In this document: positions 52,265 to 61,760 of the stretch, one piece after another
Position numbering within the stretch: position 1 is the stretch's first letter
Layout: every line of letters begins with the position of its first letter
Source: Mizugakiibacter sediminis
Lineage (GTDB): Bacteria > Pseudomonadota > Gammaproteobacteria > Xanthomonadales > Rhodanobacteraceae
Assembly (NCBI RefSeq): GCF_000953855.2
Contig: NZ_DF970162.1
Span: 44,429 to 108,428, forward strand
Direction: 5' to 3'
Length of the DNA: 64,000 bases
The notes under the pieces: generated by a model
Seen by the model: only the letters and a program-made list of their open reading frames with translations
Told to the model about the DNA's origin: nothing
Database searches by the model: none
Position numbers and translations under genes: made by a program

Positions 52265-54093
52265 GAGTCCCATGCCTCCCCGACGAACAGGCTGCAGGCG
52301 CCCTGCTCGGCGTTGCCGGCGTTGGCGCGCATCAGGCCGAACAGCTCGCGGCCGGTGCCGGCGCGGTTGCCGGCGAGCGGACCGGCCTCGGGCGCGCGCG
52401 CTTTCCACGCCGCCGCGTCGACCTTGGCCTCCATGGTGCCCGCTTCGGCGTCGATCAGCACCAGGTCGCCCTCGCGCAGGCGCGCGATCGGGCCGCCGTC
52501 GGCCGCTTCCGGCACCACGTGGATCGCCGCCAGCACCTTGCCGGAGGCGCCGGACATGCGGCCGTCGGTGAGCAGCGCGACGCGCTGGCCGCGGTCCTGC
52601 AGCACGCCCAGCGTCGGCGTCAGCTTGTGCAGCTCGGGCATGCCGTTGGCGCGCGGGCCCTGGCCGCGGATCACGGCGACGAAGTCGCCGGCGAGCGCGC
52701 CGGCCTCGAACGCCTCCAGCAGCGCGTCCTGCGAATCGAAGATGCGCGCCGGCGCGGCGATGCGCCGGTGTTCCGGCTTGACCGCCGAGATCTTCACGAT
52801 CGCGCGGCCGAGATTGCCGGCGAGGCGGCGCAGGCCGCCCTCGCGGTCGAACGGCTCGGCGACGCCGCGCAGGATCGCGGTGTCGGCGGGCCGCGCCGGC
52901 GGCTCGCGCCAGCGCAACTGTTGGCCGTCCAGCCACGGCTCCTGCGCCTGCGCGCGCAGGTCGCCGCCGTGCACGCAGCGGATGTCGGCGTGCAGCAGGC
53001 CGGCGTCGAGCAGCTCGCGAATCACGAAGCCGATGCCGCCGGCGGCGTGGAAGTGGTTCACGTCGGCGGGACCGTTCGGATAGATGCGCGCCAGCAGCGG
53101 CGTGGCGCGCGACAGCTCGTCGAGGTCGTCCCAGTCGATCCGCAGGCCGGCGGCGCGCGCGATCGCCACCAGGTGGATGGCGTGGTTGGTGGAGCCGCCG
53201 GTGGCGGCCAGGCCGACCATGGCGTTGACGATCGCCTTCTCGTCGACGGTGTGCGCGAGCGGCGTGTAGGCGTCGCCCAGCGCGGTGATCGCGCAGGCGC
53301 GCTCGGCGGCGGCGACGGTCAGCGCGTCGCGCAGCGGCGTGTTCGGGTTGACGAAGGCGGTGCCGGGCAGGTGCAGGCCCATCACCTCCATCAGCATCTG
53401 GTTGGAGTTGGCGGTGCCGTAGAAGGTGCAGGTGCCGGGCGCGTGGTAGGACGCCGCTTCCGCGGCGAGCAGCTCCTCGCGGCTGGCCTTGCCCTCGGCG
53501 TAGGCCTGGCGCACGCGCGCCTTTTCCGGATTGGGCAGGCCGGACGGCATCGGCCCGGCCGGCACGAAGATCACCGGCAGGTGGCCGAAGCTGAGCGCGC
53601 CGATCAGCAGGCCGGGCACGATCTTGTCGCACACACCGAGCAGCAACGCGGCGTCGAAGACCGCATGCGAGAGCGCCACCGCGGTGGCCAGCGCGATGGT
53701 GTCGCGCGAGAACAGCGACAGCTCCATGCCGGCGCGACCCTGGGTGACGCCGTCGCACATCGCCGGCACGCCGCCGGCGACCTGCGCGGTGGCGCCGCGC
53801 GCGCGCGCGGCCATCTTGATCAGCTCCGGGTAGTGCTGCAGCGGCTGGTGCGCCGACAGCATGTCGTTGTAGGCGGTGACGATGCCGAGATTCACCGCGC
53901 GCTGCGCGCGCAGCGCCGGCTTGTCGTCGCCGGCGGCGGCGAAGGCGTGGGCGAGGTTGCCGCAGCTCAGGTGCCGGCGCGCCGGCCCTTCCAGCCGCTG
54001 CGCCTCCATGCGGGCGAGGTAGTCGGCGCGCGTCGGCGCGCTGCGCCTGCGGATGCGCTCGGTGACGCGTTCGACGACGGGATGCATGGCCAT
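52261..54093 (-). CDS. edd: 6-phosphogluconate dehydratase
   Basis: A 610-residue IlvD/Edd-family [4Fe-4S] dehydratase. The cluster Cys lie in [29 protein letters not shown] and [16 protein letters not shown]. Further signatures are [35 protein letters not shown] and [12 protein letters not shown]. It turns 6-phosphogluconate into KDPG. The ATG at 54093 overlaps the pgl stop (TGATG), with GGAG six bases upstream. The GTG one codon earlier is an alternative. Confidence 0.95.
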   Translation of the reverse strand: MAMHPVVERVTERIRRRSAPTRADYLARMEAQRLEGPARRHLSCGNLAHAFAAAGDDKPALRAQRAVNLGIVTAYNDMLSAHQPLQHYPELIKMAARARGATAQVAGGVPAMCDGVTQGRAGMELSLFSRDTIALATAVALSHAVFDAALLLGVCDKIVPGLLIGALSFGHLPVIFVPAGPMPSGLPNPEKARVRQAYAEGKASREELLAAEAASYHAPGTCTFYGTANSNQMLMEVMGLHLPGTAFVNPNTPLRDALTVAAAERACAITALGDAYTPLAHTVDEKAIVNAMVGLAATGGSTNHAIHLVAIARAAGLRIDWDDLDELSRATPLLARIYPNGPADVNHFHAAGGIGFVIRELLDAGLLHADIRCVHGGDLRAQAQEPWLDGQQLRWREPPARPADTAILRGVAEPFDREGGLRRLAGNLGRAIVKISAVKPEHRRIAAPARIFDSQDALLEAFEAGALAGDFVAVIRGQGPRANGMPELHKLTPTLGVLQDRGQRVALLTDGRMSGASGKVLAAIHVVPEAADGGPIARLREGDLVLIDAEAGTMEAKVDAAAWKARAPEAGPLAGNRAGTGRELFGLMRANAGNAEQGACSLFVGEAWDS

Positions 54094-54800
54094 CACGGAC
54101 TCCAGTGGATTTCCAGCGGCGCGCCCGGCGCGTGCAGCAGCGCGGCGACCGGCCAGCGCCGCGGATCGGCGCCGGCTTCGGCGGCGCGCCGCAGCACCGC
54201 ACGCTTGTCGGCGCCGCTGGCCGCCAGCAGCAGGCAGCGGCTGCGCAGCAGCCGCGCCAGCGTCAGGCTGACGCGCGCGTGCGGGGCGGACGCGGGCAGC
54301 GGATCGGGCACCACGGCCACCGCGTCGGCGCGGCCGTCGGCGGCGAGCGCGTCGGCCGGCGTCGGCGCGCCCGGGAACAGCGAGGCGAAGTGGCCGTCGC
54401 CGCCCATGCCGAGCAGCACGGCGTCGAACGCCTCGTCGAACAGGGTGAAGGCGGTGTTGGCGAGCGTCGCGTCCGCCGGCCCCTGCGGCCGCGGCGGCAC
54501 CAGCGGCTGCCAGCGCAGACCGGGCGCGCCGGCGAAGGCCTCGCGCAGCGCGCGCAGGTTGCTGTCGGGATGCTCGGCGGCGACCCAGCGCTCGTCGGTC
54601 GGCGCCACCGTCACCGCCGACCAGTCGCGCGGCTGCGCGGCCAGCCGGCGCAGGATCGGCGGCGCGGTGCGCCCGCCGGCGGCCGCCAGCACGGCGCAGC
54701 CGCGCTGGCGCAGGGCCTCGTCCAGCGCGGCGCCGAGACGCGTGGCGCAGGCTTCGGCGAGGGCCTCGGCGTCGGCGTGCTCGGCGATCGTCCAGGACAT
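54093..54800 (-). CDS. pgl: 6-phosphogluconolactonase
   Basis: A 235-residue protein of the Pgl/NagB-like family. It has [53 protein letters not shown] and the C-terminal [17 protein letters not shown]. It opens 6-phosphogluconolactone between Zwf and Edd. It starts 34 bp after zwf and overlaps edd by one base. The ATG at 54800 gives the family's usual N-terminus. An upstream extension overlaps zwf. Confidence 0.93.
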   Translation of the reverse strand: MSWTIAEHADAEALAEACATRLGAALDEALRQRGCAVLAAAGGRTAPPILRRLAAQPRDWSAVTVAPTDERWVAAEHPDSNLRALREAFAGAPGLRWQPLVPPRPQGPADATLANTAFTLFDEAFDAVLLGMGGDGHFASLFPGAPTPADALAADGRADAVAVVPDPLPASAPHARVSLTLARLLRSRCLLLAASGADKRAVLRRAAEAGADPRRWPVAALLHAPGAPLEIHWSP

Positions 54801-54834
54801 GCGTGCGTCTTCCCGCCAGGCGATGCCGTGCGCC

Positions 54835-56301
54835 TCACTCGCGCCAGCTGTGGCCATGGCGCTCGATCAGCGCGACCGCGCCGCTCGGCCCCCAGGTGCC
54901 GGCCGGGTAGCGCTTCGGCGTCATGCCCGCCTGCGCCCAACCGGCCAGCACGGCGTCCACCCACTGCCACGCCGCCTCGGTCTCGTCGCGGCGCACGAAC
55001 AGTGTGCCGTTGCCTTCCAGCGCGTCGAGGTACAGGCGCTCGTAGGCGAAGCGGCGGCGGTAGGAGGCGAATTCCTTGTGCAGGTCGAGGTCGAGCGCGA
55101 CCTGCGACAGGCGCAGGCCGGCGCGGTCCAAACCCGGAGTCTTGCTCATCAGCATCAGCTGGATGCGCTCTTCCGGCTGCAGGCGGATCACCAGCGCGTT
55201 CGGCTGCACCTCGGCGCCGGTGTGCGCGAAGATCGAATGCGGCACGGCGCGGAACTGCAGGTAGATCTCGGTGCAGCGACGCGGCATGCGCTTGCCGGTG
55301 CGCAGGTAGAACGGCACGCCGGACCAGCGCCAGTTGTCGATGTGCGCGCGCAGCGCGACGAAGGTCTCCGTGCGGCTCTCGCGGCCGAGCTCCTCGGCGT
55401 AGCCGGGCACCGCCACGCCGTCGATCGCGCCGGCGGCGTACTGCCCGGCCACCGATTCCGCGGCCACCTCGGCGCGGCCGATCGGACGCAGCGAGCGCAG
55501 CACCTTCAGCTTCTCGTTGCGCACCGCGCTGGGATCGAACTGCGAGGGTGGTTCCATCGCGGTCAGGCACAGGAGCTGCAGCAGGTGGTTCTGCAGCATG
55601 TCGCGGGTGGCGCCGGATTCGTCGTAGTAGTCGCCGCGGCCCTCGACGCCGACCGTCTCGGCGACGGTGATCTGCACCTGCTCGACGTGGCGCGCGTTCC
55701 ACAGCGGCTCGAACAGCGCGTTGCCGAAGCGCAACGCCAGCAGGTTCTGCACGCCTTCCTTGCCGAGGTAGTGGTCGACGCGGAACACGCGGTCCTCGTC
55801 GAAGGCCCGGGCGACGCCGTCGTTGATGCGGATCGCGCTGGCGAGGTCGTGGCCGATCGGCTTCTCCAGCAACACGCGCGTGCCGGCGCCGCCGAGGCCG
55901 AGGCTCTGCAGCGCGCTGCACACCGGCGCATAGAAGCGCGGCGCGGTGCTGAGGTGGTAGACGATGTCGCCCTGCTTGGCCGCCTCCCGCACCGACGCCG
56001 CCAGCGGCGCCAGCGTCGCCGGATCGTCGACCGAGGCCGCGCAGTAGTCGATGCGCGCGAGCAGCGCGCGCACCGCGGCGTCGTTGCGCTCGCCGGCCGG
56101 CACGCGCTCCGCCAGCGTGCGCGCGACCAGGGCGCGGAAGCCTTCCGCATCGAGCTCGCTGCGCGCGGTGCCGAGGATGCGCAGCCGCGGCGGCAGCAGG
56201 CCGTCGCTTTCCAGTCCGTACAGCGAGGGCAGCAGCATGCGCCGGGCGAGGTCGCCGGTGGCGCCGAAAATGGTCAGCAGCGAGGCCGAGGATCCGGGCA
56301 T
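54835..56301 (-). CDS. zwf: Glucose-6-phosphate 1-dehydrogenase
   Basis: A 488-residue protein. It has the NADP site LTIFGATGDLARRMLLPSLY (residues 9-28), the active-site motif RVDHYLGKEGVQN near residue 175, the KPIGHDLASA loop, and the conserved MMLQNH-like region GATRDMLQNHLLQLLCL. It is the first gene of the five-gene zwf-pgl-edd-glk-eda operon, which takes glucose to pyruvate and triose phosphate. GGAAG stands seven bases before the ATG. Operator 5 lies 56 bp upstream, so the whole pathway is probably under the same LacI-type control as the amylases. Confidence 0.96.
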   Translation of the reverse strand: MPGSSASLLTIFGATGDLARRMLLPSLYGLESDGLLPPRLRILGTARSELDAEGFRALVARTLAERVPAGERNDAAVRALLARIDYCAASVDDPATLAPLAASVREAAKQGDIVYHLSTAPRFYAPVCSALQSLGLGGAGTRVLLEKPIGHDLASAIRINDGVARAFDEDRVFRVDHYLGKEGVQNLLALRFGNALFEPLWNARHVEQVQITVAETVGVEGRGDYYDESGATRDMLQNHLLQLLCLTAMEPPSQFDPSAVRNEKLKVLRSLRPIGRAEVAAESVAGQYAAGAIDGVAVPGYAEELGRESRTETFVALRAHIDNWRWSGVPFYLRTGKRMPRRCTEIYLQFRAVPHSIFAHTGAEVQPNALVIRLQPEERIQLMLMSKTPGLDRAGLRLSQVALDLDLHKEFASYRRRFAYERLYLDALEGNGTLFVRRDETEAAWQWVDAVLAGWAQAGMTPKRYPAGTWGPSGAVALIERHGHSWRE

Positions 56302-56356
56302 CGAGGCACTTCCGTGGTGAGCGGCGCAGCGTACCGCGAAGCGCCCGCCACCGTAT

Positions 56357-56372
56357 CCGCATACGTTTGCAG
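56357..56372. promoter_or_regulatory. LacI-type operator 5 (CCGCATACGTTTGCAG)
   Basis: The core GCATACGTTTGC differs from the perfect palindrome GCATACGTATGC at one base. It lies 56 bp upstream of the zwf start and after the dinB stop, as expected for an operator near the zwf promoter. Confidence 0.65.
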
Positions 56373-56451
56373 CGCGGCGATGTCCTGCGCGCGGCGGCGC
56401 GGACGGCGCTGCGGCCGGGCGATCTTACTGCGGCGAGCCGGCGGCCGCGGC

Positions 56452-57537
56452 TCAGCGCGCGGCATCGAACAGGTCCTCCTGCGCCGCCCAGGCGTCGCGG
56501 TCGACGAAGCCGGACAGGCCGACGCCGACCAGCCGGTACAGCGTGTCCGCCGGGCGGTCGACGCGCTCGCGCAGCGCGCAGGCGATGTCGGCGAGCTGCC
56601 GCGCCGAAGCCGGACGCAGCGGCGGCGTCAGGCTGCGCGTCAGCACGTGGAAGTCGGCGGTCTTCAGCTTCAGCACCACGGTGCGGGCGATGCGCGCCGG
56701 CTCGCGCGCCGCCGCCGCCCAGGTCTTCTCCGCCAGCCGGCGGATGTGCGGTTCGAGCTCGTCCAGGCGCAGGTCGCGCTCGAAGGTGTCCTCGGCGGAG
56801 ACCTGCACGGTCGGCCGCTCCGGCTGCACCGGATGCTCGTCGATGCCGCGCGCCAGCTCGTGCAGGCGTCGCCCCCAGCGGCCGAAGCGCTGTTCCAGCG
56901 CGGCCAGCGCGTAGCCGCGCAGGTCGCCGACGGTGGCGATGCCGAGTGCGGCCAGCCTGCGCTCCATCACCTTGCCGACGCCGGGCAGGCGCCCCACCGG
57001 CAGCGGCGTCAGGAACGCCTCGACGCGCGCCGGCGGGATCACGTACAGGCCGTCCGGCTTGCGCCAGTCGGAGGCGATCTTGGCGAGGAACTTGTTGGGG
57101 GCGACGCCGGCCGAGGCGGTGAGCCCGGTCTCCTCGCGGATCGCCGCGCGGATCGCCTGCGCGGTCGCCGTGGCCGTCGGCAGGCCGCTCTTGGTGACGG
57201 TGACGTCGAGGTAGGCCTCGTCCAGCGACAGCGGCTCGATCAGGTCGGTGTGGCGCGCGAAGATCTCGCGCACCTGCCGCGACACCGCGCGGTAGCGGGC
57301 GAAGTCCGGCGCCACGAAGATCGCCTGCGGGCACAGCCGCTCGGCGCGCAGCGCCGGCATCGCCGAGCGGATGCCGTAGCGGCGCGCCTCGTAGCTGGCC
57401 GCGCACACCACCGAGCGCGCGCCGCGCCAGGCCACCACCACCGGCTTGCCGCGCAGCGCGGGATCGTCGCGCTGCTCGACCGACGCGTAGAACGCGTCCA
57501 TGTCGACGTGCAGGATCTTGCGGAGCGGCGCGGGCAC
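56452..57537 (-). CDS. dinB: DNA polymerase IV (Y family)
   Basis: A 361-residue translesion polymerase. It has the catalytic HVDMDAFYASVEQRDDP (Asp12 and Asp14), SLDEAYLDVT (Asp/Glu near 107), the finger segment VVCAASYEARRYGIRSAMP, the thumb helix-hairpin-helix GRLPGVGKVMERRLAALGI and a little-finger domain. The C-terminus AQEDLFDAAR carries a beta-clamp-binding QxxLF motif. The start is GTG without a strong ribosome site, and no LexA box is obvious within 100 bp upstream. It is upstream of zwf on the same strand but separated by 150 bp containing operator 5. Confidence 0.95.
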   Translation of the reverse strand: MPAPLRKILHVDMDAFYASVEQRDDPALRGKPVVVAWRGARSVVCAASYEARRYGIRSAMPALRAERLCPQAIFVAPDFARYRAVSRQVREIFARHTDLIEPLSLDEAYLDVTVTKSGLPTATATAQAIRAAIREETGLTASAGVAPNKFLAKIASDWRKPDGLYVIPPARVEAFLTPLPVGRLPGVGKVMERRLAALGIATVGDLRGYALAALEQRFGRWGRRLHELARGIDEHPVQPERPTVQVSAEDTFERDLRLDELEPHIRRLAEKTWAAAAREPARIARTVVLKLKTADFHVLTRSLTPPLRPASARQLADIACALRERVDRPADTLYRLVGVGLSGFVDRDAWAAQEDLFDAAR

Positions 57538-57613
57538 GGGCGGACGCGGGACGGAAGCGTCCGCGCATGTTAGCGCGGCGCCGGCGACACCTGCGCAACC
57601 GGGCGGAGCGTCT

Positions 57614-58192
57614 TCAGCCCGGGGCCAGCGCGTCCAGGCGCCGGGCGCCGGCGAAGCGGCGCGCCCAGTAGCGCTCGTCGAGGCGGTCGACGCGCACGCG
57701 CTCGCCGCGCGAGGGCGAATGGATGAAGCGGCCGTCGTCGAGGTAGATGCCGACGTGCACGATGCGCCCGCGCGCGTTGCGGAAGAACACCAGGTCGCCG
57801 GCGCGCATGGCGTCGCGCGCCACGCGCTCGCCGACGCGGAACTGCGCGGCGGAGTTGGGCGGCAGGTCCAGGCCGAGGGCCTGCGCGAACACGTAGTGGA
57901 CGAAGCCGCTGCAGTCGAAGCCGGTGGCGGGATCGCGCCCGCCGAAGCGGTAGCGCACGTCGCGCTGCTGCATCGCCGCGCTGATCAGGCGCTCGACGTC
58001 GGCGGAACCGTCCGCCGCGGCATCGGCCGCCGGCGTCGCGGCAGCCGCCGGCGCGGCGGGCGCCGCAACGGCCGTATCGGCGGGGAAGAACGGCACGATC
58101 ATGGCGTCGGCGGCATTCGCCGCGCCCGCCGGCATCGCGCCGAGCACGAGCCAGACGATGCACGCGCACACGCCGATCCTGCCACCCGCCAT
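57614..58192 (-). CDS. NlpC/P60-family cell-wall endopeptidase
   Basis: A 192-residue protein with a signal peptide to about residue 28. An Ala/Pro-rich linker (about 35-65) leads to the NlpC/P60 catalytic domain: Cys near 93 in GFDCSGFVHYVF, His near 145 in RIVHVGIYLDDG, and the third polar residue, His, in RFIHSPS (near 157). YRFGGRDPATGFDCSG is the family entry motif. It should cleave peptidoglycan stem peptides (D-Glu-mDAP bond). AGGAGG lies four bases before the ATG. Confidence 0.92.
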   Translation of the reverse strand: MAGGRIGVCACIVWLVLGAMPAGAANAADAMIVPFFPADTAVAAPAAPAAAATPAADAAADGSADVERLISAAMQQRDVRYRFGGRDPATGFDCSGFVHYVFAQALGLDLPPNSAAQFRVGERVARDAMRAGDLVFFRNARGRIVHVGIYLDDGRFIHSPSRGERVRVDRLDERYWARRFAGARRLDALAPG

Positions 58193-58399
58193 GCGTCCTC
58201 CCTCCGTAAGGCCCCGCAGGACGGGGCAAGGGCCGGAAGGTAAAGCAGTCGCCGCCGCGAGATGTTCAGTAAATGTTAGCGGCCGGTCCGCGCATGTCGG
58301 CGCACGCGGCCGCGGTGCCCGTTCGCCGGTGCCGGACGAACCCCGACCGCGCTTCAATCCCGCATGCCCCGCCCGGGGCGGGGCCGCGGCCCGGCAGCC

Positions 58400-58450
58400 G
58401 CGGGAGCGGCTTCGGCACCGACGGGCGGCCGCGGCCGGCGCCGCTCCCGC
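58400..58450. repeat. REP-like inverted repeat
   Basis: GCGGGAGCGGC (58400-58410) pairs perfectly with GCCGCTCCCGC (58440-58450). The 29-nt loop itself holds GGCGGCCGCGGCC-type symmetry. This GGGAGCGGC element resembles short dispersed repeats of Xanthomonadales. It lies in the 272-bp gap after the DGPF protein gene and may stabilise the sigma-factor transcript end. Confidence 0.6.
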
Positions 58451-58464
58451 AGGCGGCCCGGGGC

Positions 58465-58818
58465 TCACTCGTAGCAGGTGCCGATCTCGCGCACCTCGAT
58501 GGTCGCCCACGCGGCGGCGGGACACTCGGCGGCCAGCGCCAGCGCTTCCTCGCGCGTGGGGCAATCGACCAGGAAATAGCCGCCGACCATCTCCTTGGCC
58601 TCGACGAACGGTCCGTCCGTCACCGCGCGCTTGCCGGCGCGCACCTGCACGCGCGCGCCCGCATCGTCCGAGCGCAGCGCGTTGGCGCCGCGCAGCAGGC
58701 CGCGCGCCTGCAGGTCCTCGGCGTAGCGCAGCATGCGCGCGTAGAGCTCCTGCCCTTCCTGCAGGGTCCGTTCGGCGCGCTGCCCGCGCGGCTCGACCAC
58801 CAGCAGCATGTAGGTCAT
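58465..58818 (-). CDS. DGPF-domain (YciI-like) protein, coupled to the ECF sigma factor
   Basis: A 117-residue ferredoxin-like-fold protein: MTYMLLVVEPRGQRAE at the start, the diagnostic TDGPFVEAKEMVGGYFLVDC, and AAECPAAAWATIEVREI at the end. DGPF (COG3795) proteins are typical partners of ECF42 sigma factors, and their biochemical role is unknown. The gene begins inside the sigma factor stop (ATGA overlap, 58815-58818), so translation is coupled. It is the last gene of this locus. Confidence 0.9.
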   Translation of the reverse strand: MTYMLLVVEPRGQRAERTLQEGQELYARMLRYAEDLQARGLLRGANALRSDDAGARVQVRAGKRAVTDGPFVEAKEMVGGYFLVDCPTREEALALAAECPAAAWATIEVREIGTCYE

Positions 58819-60122
58819 CGGGTACTCCGTGAGGGGCGATCGGTGCGCTCGGTCGGCGGCGCCGCAGCGCAGGCGGCGGCGCGCGCCAGCAACAGCGCGC
58901 GCTCGCGCGCGTTGCGCGCCAGCGATGCCGCCCGTTCGAGTTCCATGCGTGCCTCGTCGAGGCGGCCGAGCTTGCGCAGCAGGTCGCCGCGCACGCTGGG
59001 CAGCAGATGGTAATCGCGCAGCGACCCCGCCTCGACCAGCGCGTCGACCAGCGCCAGCGCCGCCCGCGGCCCTTCCGCCATGCCGACGGCGACCGCGCGG
59101 TTCAGCTCCACCACCGGCGACGGCGCGACTTCCGCCAGCGCGGCGTACAGCGCGGCGATGCGCGCCCAGTCGGTGGCGGCGGCGTCGGGCGCGCGCGCGT
59201 GGCAGGCCGCGATCGCCGCCTGCAGCGCGTAGGGGCCGCGCACGCCGCCCAGCTTCTCGGCGCGCTCCAGCGCGGCGAGGCCGCGTCCGATCAGCACGCG
59301 GTCCCAGCGCGCGCGATCCTGCTCCAGCAGCAGCACGGGCTCGCCGTTCGGGCCGGCGCGCGCCGGCAGGCGCGAGGCCTGGATCTCCATCAGCGCGACC
59401 AGGCCGTGCACCTCCGGCTCCTTCGGCATCAACCCGGCCAGCACGCGGCCGAGGCGCAGCGCGTCCTCGCACAGCGACGGCCGCATCCAGTCCTCGCCGG
59501 CGGTCGCGGTATAGCCTTCGTTGAAGATCAGGTAGATCACGCCGAGCACGCCGGCGAGGCGCTCGACCAGCGCCGCGCCGCGCGGCACCTCGAACGGCAC
59601 CTGCGCCTCGGCCAGCGTGCGCTTGGCGCGCACGATGCGCTGGGCGACGGTCGGTTCCGGCACCAGGAACGCGCGCGCGATCTCGTCGGTGGTCAGGCCG
59701 CCGAGCAGGCGCAGCGTCAGCGCGACGCGCGCCTCCAGCGACAGCACCGGGTGGCAGGCGATGAACACCAGGCGCAGCAGGTCGTCGCCGACGGGATCGT
59801 CCAGGTGGGCGTCGCTCTGCGCCATCCGTTCGTCCTGCGCGTCCGCGAGCTCGCGGGCGAGTTCCTCGTGCTTGCGGTCGAGCAGCTTGTCGCGGCGCAG
59901 CAGGTCGATCGCGCGGTGCTTGGCCGTGGCCATCAGCCAGGCGCCTGGGTTGTCCGGCACGCCGCTCTCCGGCCAGCGCTCCAGCGCGGCGACCAGCGCG
60001 TCCTGCGCCAGCTCCTCGGCGAGGCCGACGTCGTGCACCATGCGCGTCAGGCCGGCGATCAGCCGCGGCGCCTCGATGCGCCAGACTGCGTCGATCGCGC
60101 GGTGGGTGTCGGTCGCCGTCAT
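58815..60122 (-). CDS. ECF42-type RNA polymerase sigma factor with C-terminal TPR-like extension
   Basis: A 435-residue protein, twice the size of a normal ECF factor. Region 2 has RMVHDVGLAEELAQDALVAA and NPGAWLMATAKHRAIDLLRR, and region 4 has LTLRLLGGLTTDEIARAFLV with EPTVAQRIVRAKRTL. It is followed by about 240 residues of helical TPR-like repeats (the DUF6596 region with IYLIFNEGYTAT and SPVVELNRAVAVGMAEGP). Group ECF42 factors have no classical anti-sigma factor, and the extension is thought to control activity. One DGPF gene is fused to it translationally, and two further DGPF genes and a VOC gene lie upstream on the same strand. Confidence 0.93.
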   Translation of the reverse strand: MTATDTHRAIDAVWRIEAPRLIAGLTRMVHDVGLAEELAQDALVAALERWPESGVPDNPGAWLMATAKHRAIDLLRRDKLLDRKHEELARELADAQDERMAQSDAHLDDPVGDDLLRLVFIACHPVLSLEARVALTLRLLGGLTTDEIARAFLVPEPTVAQRIVRAKRTLAEAQVPFEVPRGAALVERLAGVLGVIYLIFNEGYTATAGEDWMRPSLCEDALRLGRVLAGLMPKEPEVHGLVALMEIQASRLPARAGPNGEPVLLLEQDRARWDRVLIGRGLAALERAEKLGGVRGPYALQAAIAACHARAPDAAATDWARIAALYAALAEVAPSPVVELNRAVAVGMAEGPRAALALVDALVEAGSLRDYHLLPSVRGDLLRKLGRLDEARMELERAASLARNARERALLLARAAACAAAPPTERTDRPSRSTR

Positions 60123-60182
60123 GGCGGCCGATCACAGCATCCCCGCAGGAACGGCGCAAGGCCGGCGCGCCGTGCCGCAACC

Positions 60183-60593
60183 TCAGGTCGGCAGGTTGCA
60201 GTTGACCATCCACGGCACGCCGAAGCGGTCGACGACGATGCCGTAGCGCTGCGCCCAGGAGGTCGGCTGGATCGGCATATCGACGCGGCCGCCCTGCGCC
60301 AGCGCGGCGAACACGCGCTCGGCCTCCTCCGGCGTGTCGACGTCGGCGACGACATGGCTGCCCTGCACGGCGCCGTGCGGGCAGTCCGGCGTGGCGTCGG
60401 TGCCCATCAGCACGTGGCCGGCCAGCTCCAGGCGCGCGTGCATCACGCGGTTGCGGAACTGCGGCGCGGTCTGGTTGCCGGGCATGTCGCCGAAGCGCAT
60501 CAGCGCCGCGAGCTTGCCGCCGAACAGCCCGGCGTAGAAGGTGAAGGCCGCTTCGCAATCGCCGTCGAAGCTGAGATAGGTATGGAACTGCAT
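60183..60593 (-). CDS. VOC-family PhnB-like protein
   Basis: A 136-residue PhnB-type VOC protein: MQFHTYLSFDGDCEAAFTFY at the start, MHARLELAGHVLMGTDA in the middle and WAQRYGIVVDRFGVPWMVNC at the end, with the residues that bind a metal in relatives not all conserved. PhnB-like proteins recur beside DGPF proteins in ECF42 loci. It lies 60 bp before the sigma factor gene on the same strand. AGGAG is nine bases before the ATG. Confidence 0.87.
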   Translation of the reverse strand: MQFHTYLSFDGDCEAAFTFYAGLFGGKLAALMRFGDMPGNQTAPQFRNRVMHARLELAGHVLMGTDATPDCPHGAVQGSHVVADVDTPEEAERVFAALAQGGRVDMPIQPTSWAQRYGIVVDRFGVPWMVNCNLPT

Positions 60594-60638
60594 GATGCGG
60601 TGCTCCTGGTCGTGTGTGCGTGTGCGGGGGCTCGGGTT

Positions 60639-60992
60639 TCAGCCCATGCAATCGGGCGCGTCGTGCAACTGGCGGATCTCGCATTCGCCGTCGCCGATCA
60701 CCTTGAGGAAGCGCTTGCTCCACTCGATCGCTTCCTCGCGCGAGCGCGCCTGGATCAGCGCGAAGCCGCCGATCGCCTCACCCGCTTCCGCGAACGGGCC
60801 GGCGGTCACGGCGAACGTGCCCTGCGCCAGGCGCACGCGCGCGCCCTGCGCGCTGGGCATGCAGCCTTCGGTGGCCAGCAACACGCCGGCGCGCGTCATC
60901 TCGTCGATCAGCCGGCCCATCTCGGCCATTTCCCGCTCACTCGGCGGGACGCCCTCGGGGCGGGCGTGGCGGTACAGCGACAGAAATCGCAT
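60639..60992 (-). CDS. DGPF-family protein with a changed signature (AGPF)
   Basis: A 117-residue YciI-like protein. The family motif TDGPFAE reads TAGPFAEAGEAIGGFALIQA, so the Asp of DGPF is Ala. The rest of the fold (EGVPPSEREMAEMGRLIDEM, EGCMPSAQGARVRLAQG, EAIEWSKRFLKVIGDGECEI) is intact. The change may mean lost metal or ligand binding, or a new role. It lies 45 bp upstream of the VOC gene in the sigma factor locus. Confidence 0.87.
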   Translation of the reverse strand: MRFLSLYRHARPEGVPPSEREMAEMGRLIDEMTRAGVLLATEGCMPSAQGARVRLAQGTFAVTAGPFAEAGEAIGGFALIQARSREEAIEWSKRFLKVIGDGECEIRQLHDAPDCMG

Positions 60993-61125
60993 CGTGCGGT
61001 CCTCGGCGTGTGGCGGTGGCGCGCCGGAGGCCGGCGCCGCGGCGCCGCATCCGCGCTTCATGCAGGCGTCGAACGGCGGCGCGCGAAATCGACGCCGATT
61101 CTGCCTGCGCGCTGCCCCTTCATGC

Positions 61126-61545
61126 TTAAGGCCGCGTCGCCAGCTGCTCGCGCAGGCGCGCTTCGCGCTCGCGCTCCTCGGGCGTGAACGCCTCGCCGAA
61201 GTCCTCGGCCTCGAACAGCGGGCGGATCTCCACTTCGGCGCCGTCCTCGAACGGCGCGCGCTTCAGCCACGCGATCGCCTCGTCCAGCGACTTCACCTGC
61301 CACAGCCAGAAGCCGGCGACCAGCTCCTTGGTCTCGGCGAACGGGCCGTCGGTCACCATGCGCTGGGTGCCGGCGAAGCGCACGCGCACGCCTTGCGAAC
61401 TGGGCTTCACGCCCTCGCCCGCCAGCATCACGCCGGCCTTGGCCAGTTCCTCGTTGAACTTGCCCATCGCGGTCAACAGTGCCTCGCTGGGCATCACGCC
61501 GGCCTCGGTTTCCGCGGTCGCCTTCACGATCACCATGCAGCGCAT
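61126..61545 (-). CDS. DGPF-domain (YciI-like) protein with a charged tail
   Basis: A 139-residue protein: MRCMVIVKATAETEAGVMPS, then EGVKPSSQGVRVRFAG, the canonical motif MVTDGPFAETKELVAGFWLW and EDGAEVEIRPLFEAEDFGEA. The last 20 residues are a charged helix (TPEEREREARLREQLATRP). It is the third DGPF member of the ECF42 locus and probably its first gene, 133 bp upstream of the AGPF variant. The promoter likely lies in 61546-61700, and could be the sigma factor's own target. Confidence 0.9.
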   Translation of the reverse strand: MRCMVIVKATAETEAGVMPSEALLTAMGKFNEELAKAGVMLAGEGVKPSSQGVRVRFAGTQRMVTDGPFAETKELVAGFWLWQVKSLDEAIAWLKRAPFEDGAEVEIRPLFEAEDFGEAFTPEEREREARLREQLATRP

Positions 61546-61760
61546 CGTCGTCTCTCCTCTCAGTGGGGAATGACGGAGCCGCTGCCGCCAAGCGCGACCG
61601 CAGGCGGCTCCTTGTCTTGACGACGAACGAGGCGGGAGGAAATCGACACGCCGCGGCGACGGCGCGGCGGGAGGGTCCAAGGAAACCGAAATCGGCGCGC
61701 GGGGCGTGCGCCTCGATGCCCGGACCGGCGTCGCGCCGGCCCGGGACGAAGCGGCTGCGG

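Noticed and set aside
58193..58464. Small gene in the gap before the DGPF protein
   Set aside because: Only REP-like symmetry and Arg/Ala/Pro-rich frames. No ribosome site or conserved motif.
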